From Hydractinia symbiolongicarpus (lineage: Eukaryota > Cnidaria > Hydrozoa > Anthoathecata > Hydractiniidae), in the NCBI RefSeq assembly GCF_029227915.1, contig NC_079883.1, positions 26,722,001-26,786,000 on the forward strand: DNA of 64,000 bases. Reading direction: 5' to 3'. This document shows positions 1 to 13,700 of the stretch, piece after piece. The first letter of the stretch is position 1. The number at the start of each line of letters is the position of its first letter. The position numbers and the translations under genes were made by a program. The notes beneath the pieces are model-generated. The model saw only the letters and a program-made list of their open reading frames with translations. It was not told the DNA's origin and did no database searches.

Positions 1-1777
1 CTTTTAAATTCCAGTCCGTTAGAAAATATGTGATTTTCCCACGACATTTACAAGTAGAAACTTATTTTATATTAATACGCGCCAAAATAATCAATTACTA
101 CAGAGTGAAAGTACAGAGTGGGCGAGTGACAAAAGTCACTCCAAGTAGGAGAGCGACGCTATAAAAAAAATCCTTACCTATAACAAAGAAGTGAAGCCAT
201 CGTAAACAACTGATACGCACATTTTTCTTAACTTCCTGTGTGTAAAGTAAGAAATTACTATCTTTGGTTTCTAGCTAATAAATACAATTGTCATTAAAAA
301 TTGTAGAAAGATGAGCATTATATAAAACCTATAGTCGTTGCTCGTGGAAAAATCCACGTATTCGCCCGTCCTTTATGTTAACCCGTCGCAACAAAGTGGA
401 TAAAAATATATTGCATTTGATATTCGTGTTTCCGTAACATCATTTTCTAACTCAGCGGGTGATCCGCGCAGAGACAGACAAACGGAATACGCCTATTATA
501 ATAGAGACTAGTCGTTAGCCCGTGGAAAAATCCACGGGGTCGCTCGTCCTTTAAATCAACCCGTTGCAACAAAGTGGACAGAATTATATCGCATTTGGTA
601 TTGATGCGCATTTTAAAAATCAAAACGTTAGAGCAAGTTAAGAACATTCTAGGCTTTACATGACTTCGTAGCTAATATAGTGCGGCCACAAATAAATTCT
701 ATGAACTTCTCGAATTACTGAAATTTCTTTGAGTGCTCAACGCAATAAGAATATTTAAGGTTATAAATTCATGTTATTATCACGTGATCGTGATTGCAAG
801 TCAAGAGAACAAATGACAACAAACAATTTAAATAATTAAAATAGAGTTAAATAAGCACACAGTAAATTTTTTAAAAAAAATTTAACGATTGACATGATTT
901 TTTGTGAAAAAGGTGTTTTCCGCCTTTTTGTTTTAAAACGTCTCAGTCAGATCCTACACAAAAGTAAGATTAATCCTTAGAAAACCTGACCTTATTCGTA
1001 TTTTTCGCGTATTAATTTTGGCCAAGTTTTAAGTGCTCCATAAATAATAAGAAAAAACAGTAAAATTCTGGATTTTAGACGCTGTATAGATGTATTCCTT
1101 TTACGAAAACTATTGTATTATAATTTCGCGCAAAATGTTTTGCGCGCAATAAAGAATTTTTTGCACAAATGCGCCAAAATAAGCACGAACAAGGTTTAAA
1201 GTTAAGAAATATTACTCTTTGCTTAATATATTTCTCATCTCATATATACAAGACACCCTTTTAACACTCAAACTGGCTGACTCAACATATTTCATTATAA
1301 AAAAAGACGACATAAATAAATCTTTTTTATCATATAACAAACGATAAAAAATGAATTAATTTTCTTCCTTTTGCGTGGATATGATACAGCTTTAAAAGCT
1401 AACTGGAGCACAAAATACTAGTACAAGAACTCCTAGCATGCGAAGTTAAAAAAACTGAAACGACTACACATTTTTGGGGATAAAAAAGAGAAGAAAATAA
1501 ACAAAAATATTCTAGGCGTTAAAATACTTCACAGTCATCACCGCCCACTTAGATCTCACATGCTCTTCTGGCGTATAAAAATATTAAATAACAAAGCGAT
1601 CAATAAAATAATACAACGGGATTTCCAAATGTTTACAAATATTTTGTTACTTTTCACAATCACCTTGTTCAAACGAGATGCGAAAGTATATATCGTTTTT
1701 TTTTTTGTTCTGTGGATGTTTATATGCAAATAATAATATAAAGGAATAATTTATATTAGTTGCAGATGCAGGGCAGA
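1..1777. other. Intergenic, 3' flank of XPO1
   Basis: No coding region recognised. The first 650 bases carry two copies of a dispersed repeat (listed separately). The rest is AT-rich with short stretches mixing Gs and Cs into runs such as TTTTTCGCG and TTTTGCGCGCAA near 1000-1150, which look like old repeat debris. The 3' UTR of the minus-strand exportin gene must lie just below 1778; I did not find an unambiguous poly(A) signal. Confidence 0.6.
326..620. repeat. Dispersed hairpin repeat, two tandem copies
   Basis: Two head-to-tail copies, about 326-507 and 508-620. Each begins near an ACTAGTCGTTAGCCCGTGG-like start followed by a hairpin of the form CCCGTGGAAAAATCCACGGG, then CGCCCGTCCTTTA and ACCCGTCGCAACAAAGTGG. 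The first copy ends in GACAGACAAACGGAATACGCC and TATTATAATAGAGACTAG, directly abutting the second. Further copies lie at 30905-31045 and, inverted, at 54775-54890. No ORF is involved, so it is a non-autonomous element whose parent I cannot name. Confidence 0.65.
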
Positions 1778-4700
1778 CTAATCGTCCTGCATTTCTTCAC
1801 CCACTTCATGCGGATTAAGTATTCCAGGTACAGCACTTTGACGTTTTCGCTTTTCGTCTTGCGCGATACGCAGCTGCTGTTCACGTTCCTCCAAATACAA
1901 ATCTGCACAATCCTCTCCTTGGAATTCCTTGAAAAAAAACAATAACAATTATAATTAATAATTAATAACAACAATAAAAACATTAATAACAACAATAATT
2001 AATAACAATTAGGAGCAAAATTCGATTATACGGCTTAAATCCGTATAAGGATAAATAAATAAACAGATAGCAGTAGTTCCAGTCTTATTTTTCAACTGTC
2101 CAGCGTTACACATGGACGTCTGATAACACACCCGGATGATACAAAATGACAAGAGGACACCGATAAATGTGACGTTGAATGATGACCATTGAAGTTAAAG
2201 CCAGTTAGACAGACACTACAGATATTTCACAAAAAAAAAGTTGATAAAAAGTTAATGTTAACTATCGAGTAAACAAAACGAAACTTGAAATTGGAACTTA
2301 CTTTTATTTGTACCAGGAAATCGCGTAAATGTTCTTTAAATTGTCCCAAATTTTGATCCAAGTCAAATAAACCTTGCACAAATACTTTAATTTGAGGACT
2401 GAAACGAAAGAGAAACAAAAAGTAAGGAGAAACAAACTTTTAACGTGTTTAGGGTATGTCCAAGCTGTATGACTTACTGTTGTAGATGAGGAAAAGCTTG
2501 TTTCAGTAAAGCTGCTGTGTATTCCTTGATGTATAGCTAAAATGAGACCATACAATACTACAGTTAGGATGTTTTGCCTATTTCTTGAGACAGAAGTAAC
2601 ACCCTTTATTGATAACTCACAGCGCACTGATAAGAATGTATACATATAGAAATTTACTCATACTTCGTTGTTCATGCTGGGGTTTTGAACTTGGTTAGGA
2701 TCGTATAACAATACTGTAATTCCATTATTTTCGGCTATGCTGAACATGTGAGATAAAATCCCTGCATGCTTTGTTAACCCTGGTAAAAAAAATAGATAAG
2801 TTTTAATTCCATTAATTAAATTTTAAACTTTGTCACTATTAAGTAATTCCATACGCAGCCTGGCTTTAAGAAAAACATTGCATTTCTTTGTAAGTAGAGT
2901 GCGAGATAACACAGAACACACCTAGTAAACACTTATTGACGGAATTTAAAGAATTTATAAGTCGTGAATAGTCGTTATAATAATGATATGACGTTTACAA
3001 CTTGCGACACGCATATCACAAACAGAACAGGAGTTAGTTTTTAGAAACAAAGCTTTGCCTAGCTTTGTAATTTACAAAATATTTTATTCCCAGTCTCAAT
3101 TTATCTGAGCTTTTGAAAGTAAGACGCGCGAAGCTAAATTATTCAAATAAATTTAAATTACTGTATTTTCTAGAATAAGCTTAAAAGAACAACGGAGAGG
3201 CCATCTAAAAGTTATTACTTTAAGCATTTCCAGTCTCTGTATCTCGTGTTGGAAGATTACATTTTGTGGTGTAATTAAAGAGGTGGGGTAATTTCATCAC
3301 CAGTTTTATTTCCACAAATTGTACAGATTAACATTCTTTACATTCCAAGTATTTTGAAAGGTTGTCTTTAACTTACCTGCCGTATGAGAGGTGTCTGTGA
3401 CAACAGAAAAAATATGTTGCAAGATCATGATGTAATATGTTTGATAAAAAGATTGAGCAGCTTCTGGATGACTTTGGATGTTTATCAGAATACCATGTAG
3501 AATCTCTAAACCTAACATGCAAAAACAAAAACGAGAGTAAGGAGCAACATACAAATAAATTTAAATGGTTACGACCCTTTCTTCTTGTGCTTATTAATCA
3601 ACCAGTTAAATCAATCAGTTAAAATCACGTGTTGCTGTAGAAATTTATGATTTTTGAAGGCCTTGGAATTCCAAACCATTGAAATGAAAAAATATAATAA
3701 CTCTGGATAACTTTTTCGCGCGGACTTATTTTCACGAATTATCCTTTTTTGGACTTTTAGCGCGGACTTATGTTTGCGAATTAAATATATTATACCACAT
3801 TCCAATTTGCAAATTTTACTCAAAGTAAACATGACGAGGGTGATGATACTACTACTGTGGCATCTACTATCTTCTCAAAGATTACCTCCATGTATTTGTT
3901 GTTATAGAAAGAAAGAAAAATTGAACAGTAAGGATTATTTTAGCTGTTTTTTTCTTTGAAAACTTTTCTTGAATCAGTTATTTTTACATATATCGCGAAA
4001 AATAAATTTCAAGAAAATGGCAAAAATTTATCAATTTATCCACTTAATCAGGTGACTATCCATTTAATAAGGTTACAAGAGAATTTTCTAAACTATGGCA
4101 TGGTCCCTTTTTAAACGTCCTTGAACAGTGTGCAAAAATTTTTCCGTTTACACAGTTAAAACTACATGGTTATCACCAATATGCTTTCACTAATATAAAA
4201 TTTTCTGAGAATTTTGCGTTTTCGCGTTTTTCGAAAAAAAACCGGACACGAACGTTCGCGAAAAGAAAAATGAAAAATTTTGTGTATCTTTGGAAGAGCG
4301 AAACTTCTCCCTGGAAGTGTCCTGACACTAAAGAAAACGAAATTCAAATTATGAAACATATTAAAATGTGATATTTGCAAAATATTTTTTAAAATCTATT
4401 TTAGTTCAGGTAAAAACCAATTCTTACCTGTGTCAGCTACATTCCTCATGGTGTGTTTGAAGGCCCATATTACTGAGTCTAACACCAACTTGAACTGTGG
4501 AGCAGCAAGTTGTACCAAAGCTGAAAAGCATACAAGAGAATAATTAGAGAAAACAAGGCTAAAATTATGCAGAAAATACAGTTCAATTAGGAGTACAATA
4601 AGACTTACCAGGAAAGCAATGTTGGTTCACAGATTGTAAAAGCGTGAAGAAATTTGTTCGATGTTCTGGAAATTGTTCGAAATCCTAAATCAATGCATTT

Positions 4701-7700
4701 GATTACAAGGGGTTGCTACAACACAATTTCAAAATTGGAGGACATTTAAAGCTGCAATTATTAATAACTTTAGACTGTACACAAAATAGTGAAAATTGAA
4801 TAAAAAAAATTAGATGTTTTACTTTAGATGTTTTTATCATATCAATTTACCTTGTTAATCATGTTTAACGTGCATTCAAAGACAGCATCGAACATAAGAG
4901 GTACATCTTCAACAACATGCATCTAAAACCATACATGGAAACAATTAACAACAAGCAATGCAAATTCAAGCGCCAGGTACCTCTTTTTATCTTCTTGTAA
5001 GAATATTGGTTTGCAGTGAACGACCTGTTTGCCTACCTCCAGTTTGTTTACAATAGTAGCGAGTGTATTTAACACTTCCGCTTCTCTGGCTTGTGGAACG
5101 TTTTTGCTGTAGTCATCGAGTACCGTGGAAAGCAATGGAGGGATAAAATTGTCCTTTACCTATTGTATTAAAATTTTTTATAAGAAATTGTGCGAATGAA
5201 AATAAATAGAAATTTCATTGATGTTTATATCTACCTACCAACTTAGGATCAACAGACTTGCTAACCCAGCCATTTATTAAATTTAAAGTCTCTTTTTTCA
5301 CCCCTCTCATTGATTTAATTAAAGGTTGTTTAGTCACGCCCTCTCCTACATAATGAAAAGCAAATCAGTATAAAACAAATGAGAATTTTCAATTAACTAC
5401 GAAAAGCAATGGATTCAAAAACTTACCATGTTGTGAAACAGCGCTTGATATGTTTTCACTCAAGACTTTGTACACATTGACCATGTCTAGATATATTCTC
5501 CCAAGTTGAATCACAAAGTGATGCCCAACTGAGCGACATGCAGCCACATTTGTTTTTAATATGTTCATTAGTTGTTTTACAGTTTCTTGGTCACGCAATA
5601 TATCGATGTTTTTTGTGGCACTCTGTATAATACCGTCCCATATCTGGTTTGGTAGTAACATACATTTCTCAATAAGCCGTTCTGTAACAACTTGATCCTA
5701 AAAAGCGATAATATATATCTAAAAGTTCTTTCAAACCGTTTAAGTTTTTAAACATTTAGGCATTTTTTCAAAACTGATTTCTGAGTATATGACCTGATGT
5801 TACCCTGGGTAACTATAAAATTAGAATTTAGGTGACGAAACAAATTGTGTTATCACATTTGCTTCACCAGTAAACCAAAAAGCCATATGCAAATGAACTG
5901 ATAATGAATATAAGTTGGAGGAATATATGGCAGGCTAAAGAAATGCAATTAACTTACAGTCTGCGAGCTAATCATGAATCCTACAGCCTCGTAAAAAGTA
6001 TGCACTTGTTGCGGTTGAAGATCACATACGATTGAACTGATATTATTTAAAATCTCTTCAATAAAAGGCATCACTTCACCAACTTGTACCTAGACGACAA
6101 ACAATAGATTTGAAAGGGAGTACCACAAAATTATTAACACAAAAATAAACAATAATCATGAGACAAAATAAAGTTACGTTAAGAATATCATTACCTGTAC
6201 AAAGTATCTTCTACACTTTTGTGCAATTTTGATAAACGTGTCACAAGCCATGTCTTGTACACCGTCGTGTGTTTCTAAGATTAACACCGTGAATTAACAG
6301 TTATGCAGAAGCCCTCTTTGTTAGTGCAGGTAGAGATAAACACTATCTATATTGCACACACAAATAACAACTTGTTGGAGTTTCACAAACATGCATTGTT
6401 ATGGAAAGTTTTTGATTAATTCAAAAATGATGGATGAACATGTGGACGACGATTTGCGTAATGTACGTAGCAAAAACTAAGTCCATTAATTTAATGCCAG
6501 CTTTCAGGTGTGTTATATTGGTCAATTTGTTACAGAGTTAAACATTTTGCATATGCTCTCTCTTTAATAATACCAACATTCTGCAGGAAAAAATGAAGGA
6601 AATACCAGCTTGGAAAATATATAAAACGTGTGACAGGCTAACTACTTCAGGGTTCCCACTTATTTTGCAACTAATTTTTTAAGGATATTTAGGATTTAAG
6701 CTGTTTTTTAGGAGATTTTTTCGATAAGCGGCGTAAAAGCATACAAAAATATAGGAGGTTTTAGAAGAATTAGCAAAAGTGCAACTGAGAACAACAAAAA
6801 TCAAGGAAGTCAAAGGAATTGAATAAGGAAGACAAATTGAGGATTAATTCAAATTTCATTTTCACAATAATTTATATTTCGCAAAAGAAAATCCATTATA
6901 AAAATCGAGTTTGACAAATCGATGTTCCCTAGGAGTCTTCACAAAAAATGAGAAAATTTTAGTTTTTTTTTTTAATTTTTTAGGATTCTTTTTTTAATTT
7001 TTTAAAATTTTTAGAATCATGGAAAACTTGTATAAGTCTATAATATAATACCCAATATTCCATCTTTTAGGTGAATTCCTGTAGATTTAACCGCAGGCTA
7101 AGAACTAGTACCTAAATAACGTAAGAGAGCCCTCAGTAAGTGAACTGCCAATTTATACTACTAGTTATTTGGAATAAAAAAGGGCAATTTTTAGTAGCTG
7201 CACATATTGTATTTCGTTATTTTATGCATTCTTAGCATAACGTAGTGGTCTGGTAGTCATTCTGAACAAAAGATAGGTATTATCATAGAAGATATAATTC
7301 CTACCATGCATAAACTCGAAGAGCTTATTAACGACTGTCTTCAAAAACTTCCAATGAGCTCTACAAAATAAAACAAAAAATAGATATGGTGCAATTGTGC
7401 ACAGGATGTGTGACAAAAGAGAAATATGTCCATACCTTAAAAACCTTGGATATTGTCCAACAATGTACATAATATTTGATGCAATGATAGCCTTGTTGTC
7501 TTTTCCTCTCTTTACTTCACAAAGACCCAGTAGATCCTAAATCCAAATAACATTATTAGTTGGTAGTATATCATGCTAAAACTAAACTATTTACGAGGCA
7601 CGGGGCACTAAAATTGCTTCAACAGCGACAAGACATGTAATTTTCTATTTTTATGAAAAGTTTATGTGTGCAATTAAGACCTGAAAACAACACGCCTAAT

Positions 7701-10700
7701 TTTACTTCAGTTGTGTGTGGAGGCAGGCCAATGCAATCGCAAATGCTGGAATGACAATTTGTTAATACCTTGATAACCATAACAAGAAATCTTTTCTCAT
7801 CTTCTTCATGCATTGCACCACTGATTGATCCGATTGCCCAGCAGAGCTAAATGAAATCCAAACAACCTTTTAATTGTTTATTACCTAATACTGCGCTAAT
7901 GATATTTTATCAATGTCTAATGGTTTTGCATTGTAGAACATGATCTAGAAATTGTCTTACTGTATTCAGATTCTTCCAAGACCATTCTGCTCCGTTAACT
8001 TGATTCTGTAACTTATCTGTCATAATCCGTTCTGTGTCTTGATAATCCAAATGAGTCAAATACACTGAGTTGAAAGAAATATGATTTTAGAACATTATCT
8101 ATACAGGCTTCTAATCAGCAATTATCGCAGTTTAAAAGTAAAGGTGTTTAGTGTTTACCCAGAGTTTCCCTCATATTCTTATAATTGTTGATAGCATCCG
8201 TGTCTTTCATAAATTCACGCACAACTTCTCCATGTTCATTTTCGACAACCAACACTTCTTCTGGTTTTGCCATCCGTGCTACCATAATAAAGCGAATCTA
8301 AAAAAAAAAATTTTTTCTTACAAACTTTTTCATGTTCCACTGCAGAAAGTTGTTGCTTAAATGCTAAAAACATTTAGAAAAACAGCTAGTTGTCAGAAAG
8401 GCTTGGTACTTTTTGAAAAATTTTTAAGACATTAAATTTAAGGTAAAAAAAGGATAATGATAAAGCATAATACCCTACCTTGGAAAGTACTGGGAGGTAT
8501 ATCTGTCTTCTTGGTGGTACATTTGATGATGGAGATCCTAGCATTGGCACTGGAGCGGCAAACGGACTTTCACGATATAAGTCAGATGCCAAAGCATTCC
8601 AATATTCAAGACAAATCTTAAATATTTCCATATCTTCTACTTCTGATATTAGTACCAGGTAATGCAAGCCCTAAATGTAAGTGTTCAACTTTGAAAATCT
8701 GCCATAAGCATACACATATGCAGTTTAGAGATCAATCACTGCATCCGTAGGTCCATCAAAAGAAGTAAATTTCTGTTGCTGGATGTTTTTTTAAAAAAAC
8801 TTAAGAGAAATAGAAACAGAATCAAGGAAATAATTTTTACCTCAAGTAAACTAGTTTTCAACTCCGTCTAAACAAAGAAAGGGAGTATATAAACACTAAA
8901 TGTCAAAGGCCAGTACATAGCAAGAAACGCATAAATCTTCTGATGCACTGAAACAATCATTTAAGTATCTTGGTACAGGAAAAATAGAACAAATTTTTTG
9001 CTACTTCGGGAGAAAAGCCCTAAAAATTGTTTCATAATTTTTTATTTTCAAAGTACTTTCATTTCCACTACTATTTGCATATATTCTTCACAGCCAAACT
9101 GCCTACCTATTGTTAACATTTTTTGCATACTGCTTTTGTACTTTATAAGTTTTTTAAGCCAGTTTTTCACTAGAGGGAAATCAAAAACACACAGAGATTC
9201 AAACTGTCGCTTTTCAATTTTCACTTGTCATACAATAAGACTTTGAAAACGATGTTAAGAACGCACATCAGAAAGAAATGTACTCATATGATACACAGGA
9301 CTGCATGATTAGCATTTTTATTATTTAATCTCACAAAATAATTTTCAAAAAGCATGTAAAAAATTTCTTTCTTTCTTTTAAAAAAATTCTGTTTTTATTC
9401 AATATTTAATGCTGAATTCTTTTTTAGCTTCTTGTTTGTATCATGTGGACACGTGTCTGTGTGCTCTGATTGGACGACGGATTTGCATATGACAGAATAG
9501 TTAAGTGAGTTCAACTTTTCATACAACAAAACAGACCACTTTTAACAGAATTTTGAAGGAAAGGCCACTGGCTGTGCACAAAATAATCTGCTTAGTGAAA
9601 AATAGCTTTAAGTAACAAAACAGGTGTGTACTTTTGCAGGAATGTGATAACTAATTATGGATGTGACATTTTTTATGAAAAACTATGAAAATTTCATGTT
9701 GTATAGAAACATAATCTGGAAACAGGGCTGATTTTTTTAGTCAGTAGCACGTTTACCTCTAATTTGATAGCTCTATGGAAAATGGGAACAACCAGACTAT
9801 CTTGTGGGAGACTTGTGTTTACTTGTGCACACGCGACACACATGCAGATTGGTTTAGATGCAAACTTTTTTTTAATTAAGAAAATAAGTGTCGTGCCAAA
9901 GAAACTATTTAAAAGAAAGAAACTATTTAATCGTTTAATTATTACGTTCTGCTGTATTTTGTAGGGAAAAAAGTTATTATCTCCTATTCATCTTTCTTAA
10001 CAGCTTGACTATGAGATACCAAGTGAAATTATTAGGAACAGATTCAATGTTAGACTTCAAACAGATGTCTTGTAAAGTTCATGCTTAATAGCTTAACCAA
10101 GGAACGTGAAATGTGTGCTATTGTAAGAATTACAATTTTAGATTTAATACAGTAAACAGTCAATAATTTGAACTTTGCAAAAAACATGGTCAAAAGCTCA
10201 ATGACAGGGCATTAAAATTTGTTCATTTGGGAATTTTAAAAGCAACAAGCATTCAAATTATAGAATGTTCACCATGTACAACACTTGTACTAAGTACCTC
10301 ATAGTAAACATTAGAATCCCAAAGTTCAACAACATACTTGGTTTTTTCACCCAATAATTTTAATGTCTAAAACAAATAATGCAGCTTTAATTAATGCTGC
10401 CTGAAAAAAAACCCAACTCCATGAGGTAATTTTTACAGGTGATCCTCTCTAAACAACATCAAGTTTTTTAAACAGTTCAAATTATTGCTGATCATTATCG
10501 TACTGCAATAATGTCAACTAAATTGATGTTTTTTATTTTGACGCCATTCCCCTCTTTTATTTTTTGCAAAGGAGAACTTATGCTTAATTTGTTTCAGATT
10601 TCCAACCCTTGTTTTACTTATGAAGACCATGCTTATAAAAGAGTGTATAGGATTCAAAACTGTATATTGATGCTTCTTTAATATCCTGAGTTAAAGAAAT

Positions 10701-13700
10701 TATTTTGCATAAATTTAAGAAAATAAATATTTGGAGTAAAAAGCTTCTCACTGCTAGTACTTTATATAAAAAAGTTGTTATATTAAAACCAGAGTTAACT
10801 CACAACATGTGTTGTATATCACAACATATATTAAAAAAAAACATATAATAAGAAAGTCTTTTCTCAAATAAAAAATACATTGATTTCTAATGGCAACCTC
10901 ATGAGCTACATCTATCTATCACATTGTTTTTTGTGACCTCTATTCTGAGAGAATGTTTTTTAACTGATTGAGAGAATGTTTTTTAACTCTTTGGCTATGG
11001 AATTAAAAACCGCTCTGGCCGGAATTAATTTTTTTTTTGCGATATCAAATTTTTTATGGGTATATTAAAAATTTCCATAACTAAAGAAGTATTGTGTTTC
11101 AGATTTAATGCAATACACCATTAGAAAGAAGAATAAATTGTCTACAAAAAGAGATAAAAATAACTTTTGAAATTACAACATAACTGAAAGAAATATGCTA
11201 TGAATAGATTTTTGCTTTGATGTTTGTAGATTTTTTTAATGATAATTTGGAGAAGTTTGCAAAGAAAAACAATATGAAAAAGCATTTTGTGCCTGTCAAA
11301 CCTTGAGAAATAGCAGTAGTAATGTATTATTATTATTTTAGATTAAAGTTTTTTCTAAATTTAAGTTTTCCAACACCCGTTCAACTTCCAAATTTGAGCT
11401 GATAAAATAAAAAATTACAGAACATGTATATAGTTGTTTATTTATGTCACAACAACAATAATATTTTCCCACAGGAATCAAAATCTCAATATGTAAATAA
11501 TATAAGCATGATACAACATTCACCTAGAGTGATAGGATGAAAAACATTCTCTGGGATGGAGGTATAGTTTTATCTATGCATCCAGTACAGATAAAACGTG
11601 TTCTTTTACAGTTTGCAGGAGTGCTACAAACTATACAGTTCCTATCAACCTCCATAATATCCAATTAAATGTTTCTTATCTTGATACCTTTCAACTGTAT
11701 TGGACACTCGAGGTTTCCTACTTTGTGTTCATGGTGGTCATTGCATGTGAAAACTCAACAAGCTCATCAACCATCTGAAGCTTGAACAATTTCAACAAAG
11801 TTTTTTTCTTGTGAGATAGTATGTACACAATGAATGCATTTACCTGAACGACTTCTAATGTCCAGAAGAACATTCTTTTCCACCACTTTACTGTCTTTCT
11901 GTGAAGATTTGAAATAAAAGGATACAAATTGATCCAATCTGTCACATCCGTTCATGGATGCATTGTAAACAGTTATTATGGTAGGCTTCTCAACAATTTT
12001 ATTGGTTCGTTTTAGTTCTACCCTTGTCATTCCAGACTCTCCACATGAAGAAACAACGACTACTGGTTTCTTAGCCTTCTTTTCCTTCCACATGACAAGC
12101 AATAATCCAGATGTTTCACTTCTCCAGAATTTATGCTCCATATGAGCAATTTTATTTTCCTTTTTGTTTTGTTTTGTCTTTCGGAAAACCTTTTCGATTT
12201 GCCTGAACAGTCCCTGTGTAATAAAAGTTTTTAGCAGCCAGATACTCAACTAAGACTTTCGTAGTATAACATCTATCAGCAAATATATGATGTCCAGCAA
12301 GTGGGCGTAATAAATATTCAAAGATTTTCTTTGATATTCTGGACTCTAACACGTTTGCGGCATAATCAGTTTCGGCACCAAAATATGGTAAGATATGGTA
12401 CGCATAGCCAGTAGTAGCACAACATAAACCAAAAGTGGTGCTTTTCTGGTTTCATAGGGTTATACATTTTGTATTTTGATCGTCCTTTCCATTTGACTAC
12501 CATTTCGCCGATAGAAACATCTTGATAAGGATACTATGACGTTTGAAAGTTTTTGACAATTTCATTTATAAATGGTTCAATTTTGGCTTCGATTTATGCC
12601 ATGGCTGGGGAAACATGAAGCATTCAATACCAAAGAAAAAACATATTCAATAAAGTTTCAAAAATCTTTTTAAAAGGGGAAAGAAAAATCAAATATGTTT
12701 AGTAATAATAATCGTAAAATTGTATATTGTACTAAAAAGAAGTCCAGAAGTTCTGTCTCCCACACAACACAACAGGCAATAAGTCAGCCCTGTCCTCGGT
12801 TTTGTGGGAAGAGATGTTCTGCAAAGACTCTAACAATTGAGTCTCCTGCACAGTTTTGCTTTGTATTGAACTGTGCCTGTGACAAGCATTTTCGAAGCAT
12901 GTCACCGGCAACTTCTGCAATATTCAACTTTATGATGCCCTGACCTTCAGTTCGTAAATAGCATGTGTACAACTTACTTCCTAATCAGTTAAACATAGAG
13001 AGCTAGTTGGGACATAACTAGTAACTTAAGAAGTAAATTTTTTGCCAACTGAAAAACAAAAAAAATATTGTCAACGCAATGCAGACGCAAAACATTTGAA
13101 ATGTATCTCACGTCAGCAATTTTAATGAAGGTGGGTGTTTAATAGAAATACATTTTAGAGATACATTTTAACGCGGAAGAACAATTATGTATTGGGTAAA
13201 GTTTGGGTAAGAGATTACTCTAAAATAGCTCAGTTCTTCTTGGCGTGTGTACGAAGTAGAACAAGGCATGTGATAAAGAGCACGCCCGAATTTCAGAGGG
13301 CGTGTGCGGAGGCGTGCGCATGCGATCACAAGCCATTCGTGACCAAGACTGCATTGTGTGCATTATAGATTCAAATCTGTCCCTAGCGAATAAATGGTGA
13401 AACCATGGTGTATACATTGAGCAATTCATTGACCAGTAATCTTTGACCGATGGTTTCTTGGCTAATCCCATCGCAATGATGACAGTGAGAAATTTGATTA
13501 GCTTGTACCGATTAATTGGCTTGCCATAGGTAGAAGTCTTTTTGGCTGAGTTATTAGCTATAACTTTAGCAGCAGCAAATTCATTGATCATATCAACTAA
13601 GTTTATTTGAACTTCTAGAGGAAATAATTCAAAAAAGTAGTCAATTGGAGTGTTTTTCTCTTTAAAGTTACCTTGAACTCATGGAGTTTTACTTGGTATA

